Positions 1 through 7,476 of a DNA stretch of 64,000 nucleotides are shown piece after piece. Positions within the stretch are counted from its first letter, which is position 1. Every line of letters starts with the position of its first letter. The position numbers and the translations under genes are program-made. The notes beneath the pieces are model-generated. The model searched no databases and was not told the origin of the DNA. It saw only the letters and a program-made list of their open reading frames with translations. The DNA is from Leptospira langatensis (GTDB lineage Bacteria; Spirochaetota; Leptospiria; Leptospirales; Leptospiraceae). Where the stretch lies: contig NZ_RQER01000011.1 in the NCBI RefSeq assembly GCF_004770615.1, forward strand, positions 62,001-126,000, given 5' to 3'.

Positions 1-1605
1 CACAGGATTCACGTAGGCCTCGTAACGAAGAGCGTTTCTTTGTCGGTCCTTATTCTTTTCATACACCGAAGAATCTGCCCCCGAATCCACAAAATAGGAA
101 ACGGATTTTCCCAAAGAATTATAAGGGGTCAAAGAAAGAAGGCGCACAAAATGGAAATCCTCCAGATGGAGTTTCTTTGTATTCTCGTAATATCTTGCCT
201 TGAACGAAAAATAATCCACAGAAGAATTCGGAACGTATCCGGTATCCGTATTCAGAAGATCGTGGATAGCGGCCCTATAGCCGAACCCGTAAAAAGTTCC
301 TAGATTGGATGTTCCTACTTCGTTGTATAAAGCGGAACTTCCATGGGAAACGTGAGGGCTCTGGGTGATCGGATCATTCTTAGAATCGTCGTAATCCGTA
401 TTGATCTTGCTTCGGAACAAAAGAAGTTGTTTATAATTCTCGTTTTGGTTTGGAAAAGGATCTCTTTCCATTCTCCTGAATTGAAAAGAGTCCATAAGAG
501 AATCCGTAAGTAAAGAAATTCGAATATTCTTATTTTCCTGGTTCGCAAACAGAGGGGCTATATCCCCATTCCCGATGATCTTTTCGTAGAGTCCTCTTTC
601 CTCCTCGTTCATGCTGCGCACTTTCTGCAATATCTTGCTGTGTAAGGATGGTCTGTATTTGATCTCTTTGACCAGATTTGCCTGTTCTATATACTTCTTT
701 ACGGTGTCGCCGGGGATCACGAAAGGAGCCCTGTCTCTCAGATGAAGGGTAGGCCTCGCTACTTCCAATAAAGAAAGAAGGTGATACGAACAGTTCTCAT
801 CCAAGAAGTAATAATCGAAGGAAGCAGAGCCCAATTCCCAAATATGCCGTGTCATTCGCAGGACCTCGTTTTGGTTTAGGCTCAATTCATATTCCCAAAG
901 GTCCCGACTTTCCGTATCATTATATTCGCCGATCTTTATATAGTACGGAAACAAGGAAAATACCCCGGGATATCCTCCCATCAAACCTCCCACCGCATAT
1001 ACGATCGCATTCGTTGAATTCGGATCCGCATTCGCAGCATAGTTCACCGCATATTCCAGGATATCCTTTCTGTCCTCGTTCGCAGAATCGATCTTTAAGA
1101 GAGTATGACCGAAGATGGAGGCAGGAGCATTCATATAATACGAAGCGAATATGATCTTAGCTGCCTTAGGATTTAGGGTACTTATCCATTTCTCATAGCG
1201 GGAACAATCCGCAGGCGCCAGATCGGAAGTCTGAATCCCTAGTTCTTCCTGGAGCCACCTAGTTCTTTCCGGGAATTTACAGCGAGGATGCATCCAGTTC
1301 TTATCTTCCGGATTGGGAGAAGAAGCTGGGGATAAAATAGCGTTTAACGTAGATAGAAGTTCTTCCTTGGGATTTTTCTTTCCCTTAGGAGCAAGGAAGA
1401 AAGAAGTAGAATCCGCCTCACTCTCCCAGCCGAGAGTAGACTTGGTATAGTGGAGAAGAAGGATCCAATACCGATCTTCCCAAAGTTTCTTAGATTCCGC
1501 GATTTGTTTGTACTTTGAGAAGGGCTCCGGCTCCGTCGCAAAAATAGAATGAATGGGGAAAAAGAGAAAAATTAGAAATACAAGGTATTTCGATTTGAGA
1601 GGCAA
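1..1605 (-). CDS. DUF4105 (Lnb N-terminal-like) exported protein, 3' end outside window
   Basis: An open frame runs on the minus strand from a TTG at 1605 to the left edge without a stop, so at least 535 codons are present and the C-terminus is missing. The first 23 residues form a signal peptide (MPLKSKYLVFLIFLFFPIHS...). Family-type motifs follow: WILLLHYTK, ESEADSTSFFLAP, HPRCKFPERT, SIFGHTLLKID, and DENCSYHLLSLLE with its conserved Asn-Cys. These match the DUF4105 family of predicted periplasmic proteins related to the N-terminal part of lacto-N-biosidase-like proteins; the biochemical role is unknown. No ATG or GTG gives a better start ahead of the signal peptide. A strong hairpin terminator ends only about 25 bases upstream, so the promoter must be very close, or the gene depends on read-through from the DUF3015 pair. 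Confidence 0.85.
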   Translation of the reverse strand, partial: MPLKSKYLVFLIFLFFPIHSIFATEPEPFSKYKQIAESKKLWEDRYWILLLHYTKSTLGWESEADSTSFFLAPKGKKNPKEELLSTLNAILSPASSPNPEDKNWMHPRCKFPERTRWLQEELGIQTSDLAPADCSRYEKWISTLNPKAAKIIFASYYMNAPASIFGHTLLKIDSANEDRKDILEYAVNYAANADPNSTNAIVYAVGGLMGGYPGVFSLFPYYIKIGEYNDTESRDLWEYELSLNQNEVLRMTRHIWELGSASFDYYFLDENCSYHLLSLLEVARPTLHLRDRAPFVIPGDTVKKYIEQANLVKEIKYRPSLHSKILQKVRSMNEEERGLYEKIIGNGDIAPLFANQENKNIRISLLTDSLMDSFQFRRMERDPFPNQNENYKQLLLFRSKINTDYDDSKNDPITQSPHVSHGSSALYNEVGTSNLGTFYGFGYRAAIHDLLNTDTGYVPNSSVDYFSFKARYYENTKKLHLEDFHFVRLLSLTPYNSLGKSVSYFVDSGADSSVYEKNKDRQRNALRYEAYVNPV

Positions 1606-1630
1606 ACTTGGATTCTTTACGTTTTTATGA

Positions 1631-1664
1631 TTAAGAAAGCTCTTCTTCCTTTCGGAAGAAGAGC
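1631..1664 (-). terminator. Rho-independent terminator after the DUF3015 pair
   Basis: On the minus strand an 11-bp perfect stem (GCTCTTCTTCC paired with GGAAGAAGAGC) closed by a GAAA loop is followed by TTTCTTAA. It lies 20 bases after the stop of the DUF3015 gene and about 25 bases before the TTG start of the next gene. It may act as a full terminator or as an attenuator for the DUF4105 gene. Confidence 0.8.
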
Positions 1665-1683
1665 GATATCGCTTTTAAAAAGC

Positions 1684-2166
1684 TTAGATCTTGCAGCTGG
1701 AAGCCAGAACTGCGTTAGAAGCTACTTCAGCTCTCATTCTTTCCAAGAAAGAATCAGGAGAGTTTTGGTTGAATAGGTCGGAGAATTTCTCTCTTCCTAC
1801 TTTTCCGAAAGTGGCTTTGTCAGAGCAGCCCATCAAAGAAGCGAAAGCTTCCATCTTCTCACCGGATCCTTTTGCAAATTCTTGCTCCAGGGATTGGTAG
1901 TTCAAGTGAACGAAGATCTGTTGCTCCATTTCCTTTTGGCTGAAACCGCTAGTTTCACAGTTCAAAGTTCCTGTGGAGATCCCGAAGGTTTGGTTTCCTA
2001 AGGTAGCGTTTACGGTCGCTCCGATCACTTGGTGAACTTTTTTGTTCTCGGTGATCACGATGGAACCCAAGCCGCAACCCGATGCTCCGTATCCTTTAGC
2101 GGAAACGAAATAAAGAGGAGCTGCGAACAATGCTAAAAATAGAGATAATGCTAATATTCTTTTCAT
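1684..2166 (-). CDS. DUF3015 family exported protein (copy 1)
   Basis: This 160-residue protein starts at an ATG with AAGGAA upstream. It has a signal peptide (residues 1-23, ending VSA) and a mature part beginning GYGASGCGLGSIV, the conserved start of DUF3015 proteins. It also carries the family block NQTFGISTGTLNC and ends in a Cys-containing tail (SCKI). Four Cys in the mature part suggest disulfides in the periplasm. Function is unknown for the family. It is the downstream partner of a paralogue 11 bases away, in one operon closed by the hairpin at 1631-1664. Confidence 0.85.
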   Translation of the reverse strand: MKRILALSLFLALFAAPLYFVSAKGYGASGCGLGSIVITENKKVHQVIGATVNATLGNQTFGISTGTLNCETSGFSQKEMEQQIFVHLNYQSLEQEFAKGSGEKMEAFASLMGCSDKATFGKVGREKFSDLFNQNSPDSFLERMRAEVASNAVLASSCKI

Positions 2167-2177
2167 CTGCTATTTCC

Positions 2178-2666
2178 TTATAGTTTGCAATTTTTAGAAA
2201 GGACTGCGTCTTTTTTGATCCCTTCTTTCACCGCGCTGAGTAAGGAAGAAGGAGTGGTCTCTTCTTGGAAGAATTGGCCGAAATTAGTTTTAGTGTAAGC
2301 TCCAAGCGCGCTATCGGAAGAACATCCGAGTAGGCTAGAAAGAGCTTGCAGTTTCTCTCCTTTTCCTTGTGCCATTTCCATTTCCAAAGAGTTGAAGTTC
2401 ACAGAAACGAAAACTTCTTGTACTTTTTCATTGCGGACCAATCCGTCGGTGGCGCAGTTGGAAGTTCCGGTGGTGATCCCGAAAGTTTGGTTTCCAGATG
2501 TGCCGTTTGTGGTAGCTGCAAGAATTTGCAAGATCGCCTTATTCTCTTTGAAAACTATAGAGCCTAAGCCACAGCCGGCAGCACCATAATCCGCAGCGGA
2601 TACAGAAATTCCCGAAGATAGGCCGAGCAATCCCGCGAGCCCTATCGCTAGAAGTTGTTTTTTCAT
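2178..2666 (-). CDS. DUF3015 family exported protein (copy 2)
   Basis: A 162-residue paralogue of the following gene. The ATG at 2666 is preferred over an in-frame TTG two codons earlier because GGAGAGG lies at good spacing ahead of it. A signal peptide (about residues 1-25, ending VSA) is followed by DYGAAGCGLGSIVF and the family block NQTFGITTGTSNC, with a C-terminal NCKL like the SCKI of its partner. Roughly half the residues match the neighbour by eye, so this is an older tandem duplication. Role unknown; probably periplasmic. Confidence 0.87.
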   Translation of the reverse strand: MKKQLLAIGLAGLLGLSSGISVSAADYGAAGCGLGSIVFKENKAILQILAATTNGTSGNQTFGITTGTSNCATDGLVRNEKVQEVFVSVNFNSLEMEMAQGKGEKLQALSSLLGCSSDSALGAYTKTNFGQFFQEETTPSSLLSAVKEGIKKDAVLSKNCKL

Positions 2667-3025
2667 AAACAAACCTCTCCTTCCTTTTGATTGGAAAATA
2701 TAAAATTCCTCGAAAAAGGGTATGTCAACTAGAAATAAATTGCTGAGAGGCCTGTGTTCGTTATTGATTTTTGCTAGAAACTTACTTGCGTTTATCGGAC
2801 AAAAATCAAGTTCCCCTTTTTTTGGGAAAAATCCGTTTTTAACTCTTGACGCAAGATTTTAAGACCAAAAGATCCCTTTTTGTGTTTAAGCGAAACAAAG
2901 AAGTATAACGCTTTTATCGCAAAATTATTTTCTTATAGATTATAAAATATGCATAGAGCTTGCGATCTACTTTGTGATGCAAATAAGCGAAAATAAAACA
3001 TAGAAACTTGTTTGGAGTAAGAAAC
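2667..3025. other. Intergenic region between divergent DUF3015 and TRL-like genes
   Basis: About 360 bases, very A+T rich, with no coding frame. It must hold the divergent promoters for the DUF3015 pair (minus) and the TRL-like gene (plus). TATAAA-like hexamers occur around 2935-2950 on the plus strand, but none has a convincing -35 partner, so no promoter is called. A ribosome site GGAG lies just before the ATG at 3026. Confidence 0.5.
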
Positions 3026-3352
3026 ATGAAAAAGAGTTTAATGGCGATCGCTTTGATCGGAATGCTCACCTTGACCAATTGTATCCCTTTCGTCTACGGG
3101 TCGATCTACACTGATGTCACTGAAAATGCGACTATCTTTAACAGAGACAATTCCCAAAAAGACGGAGTCGGAGAAAAAAGTGGAGAGGCATGTGCATCTT
3201 CTATCCTGAACCTGATCGCTACCGGTGATGCAGGTATCAAAGCGGCTGCAAAAAAAGGTGGAATGAAAGTCGTTAAGGCGATCGACCACAACAGATCGAA
3301 CGTACTCGGTTCAGTTTACGTTTCTTCTTGCACAATCGCTTACGGAGATTGA
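3026..3352 (+). CDS. TRL-like family lipoprotein (paralogue A)
   Basis: A 108-residue predicted lipoprotein. The ATG at 3026 is chosen over an in-frame TTG at 3008 because it follows GGAG and opens a clean signal peptide (MKKSLMAIALIGMLTLTNC, Cys19 lipidated, Asn at -1 as often in Leptospira). The C-terminal half has the core pattern of the TRL-like family: Cys, then S-I-L-N-L-I-x-x-GD, then a K-V-V-K-A-I-D segment, ending in SSCTIAYGD. The two core Cys probably form a disulfide. Three paralogues lie at 5.4-6.5 kb on the other strand. The function of the family is unknown. Confidence 0.8.
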   Translation: MKKSLMAIALIGMLTLTNCIPFVYGSIYTDVTENATIFNRDNSQKDGVGEKSGEACASSILNLIATGDAGIKAAAKKGGMKVVKAIDHNRSNVLGSVYVSSCTIAYGD

Positions 3353-3461
3353 TCTCTCCAAAGGTTTTGTTGGATGGGCTAAACCGATCCTGCTTGCTTT
3401 GCGAGTGGGTTGAATCTACATGGTTTTGAGATTCAATTGATAAAACCCTGTGTTAAAAATG

Positions 3462-3500
3462 AAAGGTCGCGGCGGTTCAAATAGTCGCGGCCTTTTTCTT
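3462..3500 (+). terminator. Hairpin terminator between TRL-like gene and hydrolase-like gene
   Basis: The arms AAAGGTCGCGG and TCGCGGCCTTT pair over 11 positions with two G-T pairs, and a T-rich tract follows. It ends only about 10 bases before the next ATG (3510), which leaves almost no leader for a downstream transcript. It could terminate the TRL-like transcript or regulate the next gene by attenuation. Confidence 0.65.
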
Positions 3501-3509
3501 TATTTGCCC

Positions 3510-4637
3510 ATGAGATCTATATTATTTACTTCGAATATTCCGACCGTATTCCTTTTTTCTTTGTTGTTGTCTGCTTTGGTCGCTTGTCGGGCAGATGGAA
3601 AGCTTACGGCTCCCGAAATTCCTCCAGGCTACAAGAAGGTTTCCTGCAATATTTCTGCCTATAGGGTCTCCAATCTATGCGAGGATGAAAAAGCGTATTT
3701 GGATTGGGCGACAAGTGCGTATCCTGAGATGAATGCGTTGAGTAGTCTAACGGAAGCCAACCTTCTGAAAATCTCAGAAGAAACGGAGGATATAGACAAG
3801 GGTGCCGCTTTATTTTACCAAAGGGTAATTACCGATCCGAAGAACAAAAGATTCCTAGAATACTTGGATAAGAAAGAAGCGGATTTCAAACAGCAGCGAC
3901 CCGATTTCAGTGGCAAAAAGACGGTACTTGCCATGGTACCGGGAATGTTCTATGCGGATAATCCGGAAGTGGGGGCCGATGGAGCCGCCTTACGTAAATT
4001 GGCTTCGAATGTCGGAATTCGATCGGATCTGATCCCGGTAGGGCAAGCATCTCCGGCCTCAGAAAACGCAAAGACCATTTGCGAATATTTGGAATTTCTA
4101 AGTCCTGATGAAACAGTGATCATCGCTTCTCCTAGCAAGGGTTCGGCAGATTTTAGGACTGCGATCGAGACTTGCGGGAAAGAACCTTATTTTAAGAAGG
4201 TAAGAGGTTGGTACAGCATTGGTGGCATTCTAAAAGGATCTAGAATGATAGAAGGAGTTCTGGACGATTTTTGGACCAGATTGGAAGTCCGCACATATTT
4301 CTTCTTTAAAGGGTATGATTGGAGTGGGTTTCTCTCCATTCGCAAGGGAAAAGACGCTCCATTGGATAAGGATTGGGAACTTCCTTCCGGGATACAAATG
4401 ATCAATGTGGTGGGAGTCCCTCTGTTTAGGCATGTAAGTCTGCGCGCCAGACCATATTATAATTTTTTAATGAATTACGGGCCGAACGACGGAATTATCC
4501 TTTTATCGGATGCATTGCATCATGGAAGTCTTGTGTATCCCTCTTTTAGGAACGATCACTACTTTCTCAGAGGAATGCCAGAAGCGAAAATACTCGCAAT
4601 GATCGCTTATCTTCTGGAAGCCGATCCGGTAAAATGA
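3510..4637 (+). CDS. Lipoprotein with alpha/beta-hydrolase-like features
   Basis: A 375-residue protein. The ATG at 3510 gives a signal peptide with a good lipobox (SALVAC, Cys26), whereas an upstream in-frame TTG would read through the hairpin. From about residue 145 it resembles an alpha/beta hydrolase: a strand ending VLAMVPGMFY, a possible nucleophile elbow in IIASPSKGSADF (S-x-G spacing, not the classic G-x-S-x-G), then NDGIILLSDALHHGSLVYPS and a late NDHYF that could carry the catalytic His. The lipobox puts it in the envelope. The substrate is unknown and the hydrolase assignment is an inference from fold-like landmarks. The downstream neighbour is convergent, 2 bases away. Confidence 0.6.
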   Translation: MRSILFTSNIPTVFLFSLLLSALVACRADGKLTAPEIPPGYKKVSCNISAYRVSNLCEDEKAYLDWATSAYPEMNALSSLTEANLLKISEETEDIDKGAALFYQRVITDPKNKRFLEYLDKKEADFKQQRPDFSGKKTVLAMVPGMFYADNPEVGADGAALRKLASNVGIRSDLIPVGQASPASENAKTICEYLEFLSPDETVIIASPSKGSADFRTAIETCGKEPYFKKVRGWYSIGGILKGSRMIEGVLDDFWTRLEVRTYFFFKGYDWSGFLSIRKGKDAPLDKDWELPSGIQMINVVGVPLFRHVSLRARPYYNFLMNYGPNDGIILLSDALHHGSLVYPSFRNDHYFLRGMPEAKILAMIAYLLEADPVK

Positions 4638-4639
4638 CT

Positions 4640-5188
4640 TTATAATTTTGTTATCTTAAGGTCGGAAGAGAATTTATCCAAGATCCCTTTGTAAGCGTCG
4701 AAGTCGCTATTGGTCATAAAATTTAGCCAGACAAAGGGAAGGGCAGCCAACCAGATAAAGGTCTTTCGAGTAAATTCATATTCGAAGCCGGTTACTCTCT
4801 TGGAATCCTTGTAAACGATCATACTGATTTGCGCTCCATCTTTTCCGCTAAAAGAAGGAAGGATCCCGAATGTAGCGTACGAAATGTAGATCAAGAAAGC
4901 GGCTAGGGTAGAAGGACTCTTCTTTACGGATTGGATCTCGATATAGATCCCTTTTTCCGGTGGGTAACCCGTGACTTCTTTCCAGCCTTTTCCTTCCAAA
5001 TAAAGAACGACCTTACTTTCACTCCATCCTGTAAATCGGGTGATCTTAAAGTGGATCGGGTTTTTCTGGTCCGCTACTACGGTTTCCGATGGGGGAGAAG
5101 GTTCCGGAAAATCCCTGTATGTCATGATGCATTGGTTTTGGATCAGTAAGAATATGGATAGGAAGGCGGTTCTAAGTATTTTTTGCAT
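4640..5188 (-). CDS. Hypothetical envelope protein, possible lipoprotein
   Basis: A 182-residue protein that I do not recognise. The N-terminus is hydrophobic (MQKILRTAFLSIFLLIQNQC), with Cys20 as a possible but non-canonical lipidation site. Two further hydrophobic stretches occur, at about 95-110 (LAAFLIYISYATFGILPSF) and about 145-158 (FIWLAALPFVWLNF), suggesting a membrane association beyond the N-terminus. It is transcribed alone, convergent with the hydrolase-like gene. Confidence 0.7.
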   Translation of the reverse strand: MQKILRTAFLSIFLLIQNQCIMTYRDFPEPSPPSETVVADQKNPIHFKITRFTGWSESKVVLYLEGKGWKEVTGYPPEKGIYIEIQSVKKSPSTLAAFLIYISYATFGILPSFSGKDGAQISMIVYKDSKRVTGFEYEFTRKTFIWLAALPFVWLNFMTNSDFDAYKGILDKFSSDLKITKL

Positions 5189-5282
5189 AAGTACGGTATT
5201 TGATCCGTTATTCTGATTTCCCTTCAGAAAGATAGAGAGTTATTCGGACAGATTTCCATTATTCGCAAACTGAATCGAAATT

Positions 5283-5315
5283 AAAACCCGAAAGGAAAAA
5301 TCCTTTTCGGGTTTT
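5283..5315 (-). terminator. Terminator after the TRL-like gene cluster
   Basis: A long near-perfect hairpin with arms AAAACCCGAAA and TTTTCGGGTTTT. On the minus strand it is followed by TTTTAATTT, about 70 bases after the last TRL-like stop. The symmetric A/T flanks could also make it work in the other direction. Confidence 0.75.
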
Positions 5316-5382
5316 AATGGATCTCTTTCATGCGATCCCGTGTCGGGTTAAATGAAAGAATGATTTTGTTAGAGTATTCTCT

Positions 5383-5721
5383 TTATTCTCCGTAAACTAC
5401 TACACACTCTCTTGAAAAAAGAGGTGCGAAGATCGAAAATACACTTTTGTCCACTACTGCAATTTTCTTGATCCCAGCTTTTTGAGCCGCTTCCACAATG
5501 CTTCCTTCTCCACCTGAGTAAAAGAGAACATTTAGTAGTGAGTAATTGTTACAAGACTTACCACTTTTTAGGATTCTTGCATCAGTCGGGCCGCCGGTCG
5601 GAGTCCCAGAAACATGATATTCTGCCGAACCAAAAATAGCCGCAGGAAGAATGCTCGTTGCACAATTGAAAGACGCAGATGCGCTTAAGGAAATTAATAT
5701 GAATAATATTGTCTTTTTCAT
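5383..5721 (-). CDS. TRL-like family lipoprotein (paralogue D, most diverged)
   Basis: A 112-residue lipoprotein. The ATG at 5721 is chosen because GGAGAA sits just upstream, inside the 3' end of the preceding gene, and it opens a signal peptide (MKKTILFILISLSASASFNC, Cys20, Asn at -1). The C-terminal core keeps the family layout: a Cys in SGKSCNNY, the LLNVLFYSGGEG segment, the IKKIAVVDKS strand, and a final ECVVVYGE. The GD of its relatives is replaced by SGGEG. It is the third gene of a three-gene minus-strand operon. Confidence 0.78.
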   Translation of the reverse strand: MKKTILFILISLSASASFNCATSILPAAIFGSAEYHVSGTPTGGPTDARILKSGKSCNNYSLLNVLFYSGGEGSIVEAAQKAGIKKIAVVDKSVFSIFAPLFSRECVVVYGE

Positions 5722-5726
5722 TGTTG

Positions 5727-6065
5727 TTATTCTCCAGCGACGATAGTGCAATAATCTCTGTAAACCAAAGTTAAAACAGACATTGTGGAATGATCTATCG
5801 TTGCTATTTTGGTTATTCCGTTCTCTAAAGCAATTTGCCCAGCTCCAGAATCACCCCAGGTGATAAGGCCGAGCACACTTCTTGTGCAACCTTCCGCTTT
5901 TTTTGTCGGAGAGACGTTGTTTAATGTATTAAACTCTCCTGGAAATGTAGTTCCCGTAAATAGGAAACCGCCGACAGGCCCATTTGCACAGTTGGTGAAA
6001 GAGCCTAGTATGATCCCCGCAGCAATTATGAATTTGATCGTTAAATGTTTCATTGTCTTGGTCAT
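5727..6065 (-). CDS. TRL-like family lipoprotein (paralogue C)
   Basis: A 112-residue lipoprotein with signal peptide and lipobox at GSFTNC (Cys26 from the first Met; a second Met at residue 5 is an alternative start). The core reads GCTRSVLGLITWGDSG, then ITKIATIDHS and finally YCTIVAGE, closely parallel to paralogues A and B. It is the middle gene of the operon: 6 bases after the upstream stop, with its own 3' end carrying the ribosome site of the next gene. Function unknown. Confidence 0.8.
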   Translation of the reverse strand: MTKTMKHLTIKFIIAAGIILGSFTNCANGPVGGFLFTGTTFPGEFNTLNNVSPTKKAEGCTRSVLGLITWGDSGAGQIALENGITKIATIDHSTMSVLTLVYRDYCTIVAGE

Positions 6066-6071
6066 TTTGGA

Positions 6072-6548
6072 TTATCTCTTTTTCGGAGTTAGGTTTGGAT
6101 CAGCGTTCAGAATAGGAGTGGTGGGGACTGCATTCGTAGTAGCATTTCCTCCCGCACTACCGGAAACCACTGTGCAAAAGCTATGATAAACTCCCTCTAA
6201 AATAGCGAATTGTTCGTAATTGACTGCGGCGATCTTATTGATCCTTCCATCTGCCTTAGCTGCTGCGAGTGAGGAATCCCCGAAAGCAATTAGATTCAAA
6301 ATGCTTCTGCTGCAAGCAGTGCCTGTTGAAACTGCTTCTGCATTAAAACCGATCTGCCCCGGAATATCCCCACTGTGAATTAAATATGCACCTTTTGTGA
6401 CGAGGGGGCTTAAGCCTAATGGCAACCCATAATTTTTAGTTGGATTTGTGTTTGGAGTAGCACCAATAACGTTGCCCATATTTGCACCAGTGCAATTGGC
6501 AAGTCCTAGTAATAAAAAACAGCTGAAAATAAGTGATTTAATCTTCAT
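6072..6548 (-). CDS. TRL-like family lipoprotein (paralogue B, extended)
   Basis: A 158-residue lipoprotein, first gene of the TRL operon. The signal peptide has lipobox LGLANC (Cys19). The core is ACSRSILNLIAFGDSS, INKIAAVNYEQ and FCTVVSG, followed by a Gly/Asn/Thr-rich tail of about 25 residues that its relatives lack. The region between the lipidated Cys and the core is also longer. The divergent promoter region to the next plus-strand gene is only about 70 bases. Confidence 0.8.
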   Translation of the reverse strand: MKIKSLIFSCFLLLGLANCTGANMGNVIGATPNTNPTKNYGLPLGLSPLVTKGAYLIHSGDIPGQIGFNAEAVSTGTACSRSILNLIAFGDSSLAAAKADGRINKIAAVNYEQFAILEGVYHSFCTVVSGSAGGNATTNAVPTTPILNADPNLTPKKR

Positions 6549-6616
6549 TCAACCTTATCCTATTAGAAACTCGTAATTCATGAAACAAAAGTCACAGAAA
6601 TTACGGCTAACGGGCA

Positions 6617-6799
6617 GTGAAAACAGAGGATCATACTTTTCAACATGAAAATTTTCTAGCGCCCTTGAAAAGCCCAGAAGATCTTACCCAAATGGGGTAT
6701 GAATTGAAAAATCACTTGGAGCTTTTGTGTGGAAGGTTCGTGGACCAAAGCAACATAAGGGAATTATACTGGTTGGCAGAAAAAGATCGGATCGGATGA
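6617..6799 (+). CDS. Small hypothetical protein (60 aa)
   Basis: A short frame with a GTG start and no strong ribosome site. The product is soluble-looking, with an amphipathic, Leu/Glu-rich C-terminal half (LTQMGYELKNHLELLCGRF...) and no signal peptide. It ends 7 bases before the GTG of the haem-binding protein, which would fit a two-gene operon. It resembles no family I know. It could be spurious; the natural amino-acid composition and tight spacing favour a real gene. Confidence 0.45.
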   Translation: MKTEDHTFQHENFLAPLKSPEDLTQMGYELKNHLELLCGRFVDQSNIRELYWLAEKDRIG

Positions 6800-6806
6800 T
6801 TGTTTC

Positions 6807-7400
6807 GTGAAATTTTCCAGACCATTCGATTGGAAGAGGATCTTTCTTCGGAATCTCTTGATTTGTTCTTTTTTTATTATATTCGTATTCTGTAATAGAG
6901 AACAGGATACGGAGAAGAAAGCCATTCTGACAAGGCTCTTCTTTGCTTCCGAGGAGAATTTGCGAAAGGATCTGAATGAATCGATCCGTAAAAAAGGAAG
7001 TCTTTCTTCTGTTGGTGCCTGCCGCACTTTTTCGGAAGAAAACGAAAGGGAGGTCTTAGCATCTTACCCAGGGTTGGTCATTCGAAGGATCTCCGAAAAA
7101 AGCAGGAATCCGGATCATTTGCCCAATGATTGGGAGAAGGAAGTATTTGCAGAGTGGAAAGAATTTGCATCTAAAGATATCCCTGCTTTTGTGTTTTCAG
7201 AAAGCGCGCCAAAATCTTTGCACTTTATGCGACCGATCTACGTGAACGATCCGGTCTGCCTAAAATGTCATGGGCAGGCCGAGCAAATTCCTACGGAGTT
7301 GAGAGCGGGGCTGAGAAGATTATATCCGAACGATCGATCCTTCGGATACCAATTGGGAGATCTTATTGGGGCTTACTCCGCTTCTTGGCAACGTTTATAA
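6807..7400 (+). CDS. Tll0287-like (DUF3365) domain protein with one c-type haem motif
   Basis: A 197-residue protein with GTG start and an N-terminal membrane anchor (about 15-29, ending VFC; Phe before Cys makes lipidation doubtful). The C-terminal half matches the Tll0287-like/DUF3365 sensor-type domain: SLHFMRPIYV, then a CLKCH haem-attachment motif at residues 151-155, then LYPNDRSFGYQLGDLIGAYS. Such domains bind one haem c in the periplasm and are thought to sense redox state or ligands. Here there is no attached kinase or cyclase, so it acts alone or with a partner elsewhere. Confidence 0.8.
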   Translation: MKFSRPFDWKRIFLRNLLICSFFIIFVFCNREQDTEKKAILTRLFFASEENLRKDLNESIRKKGSLSSVGACRTFSEENEREVLASYPGLVIRRISEKSRNPDHLPNDWEKEVFAEWKEFASKDIPAFVFSESAPKSLHFMRPIYVNDPVCLKCHGQAEQIPTELRAGLRRLYPNDRSFGYQLGDLIGAYSASWQRL

Positions 7401-7476
7401 TATCTCTGCTTTAAGAAAGAAGTCTAAATCAAGGTCCGTCAGTGATCTGCAGACTCTTTAATCTCTTTGTGCGAGA

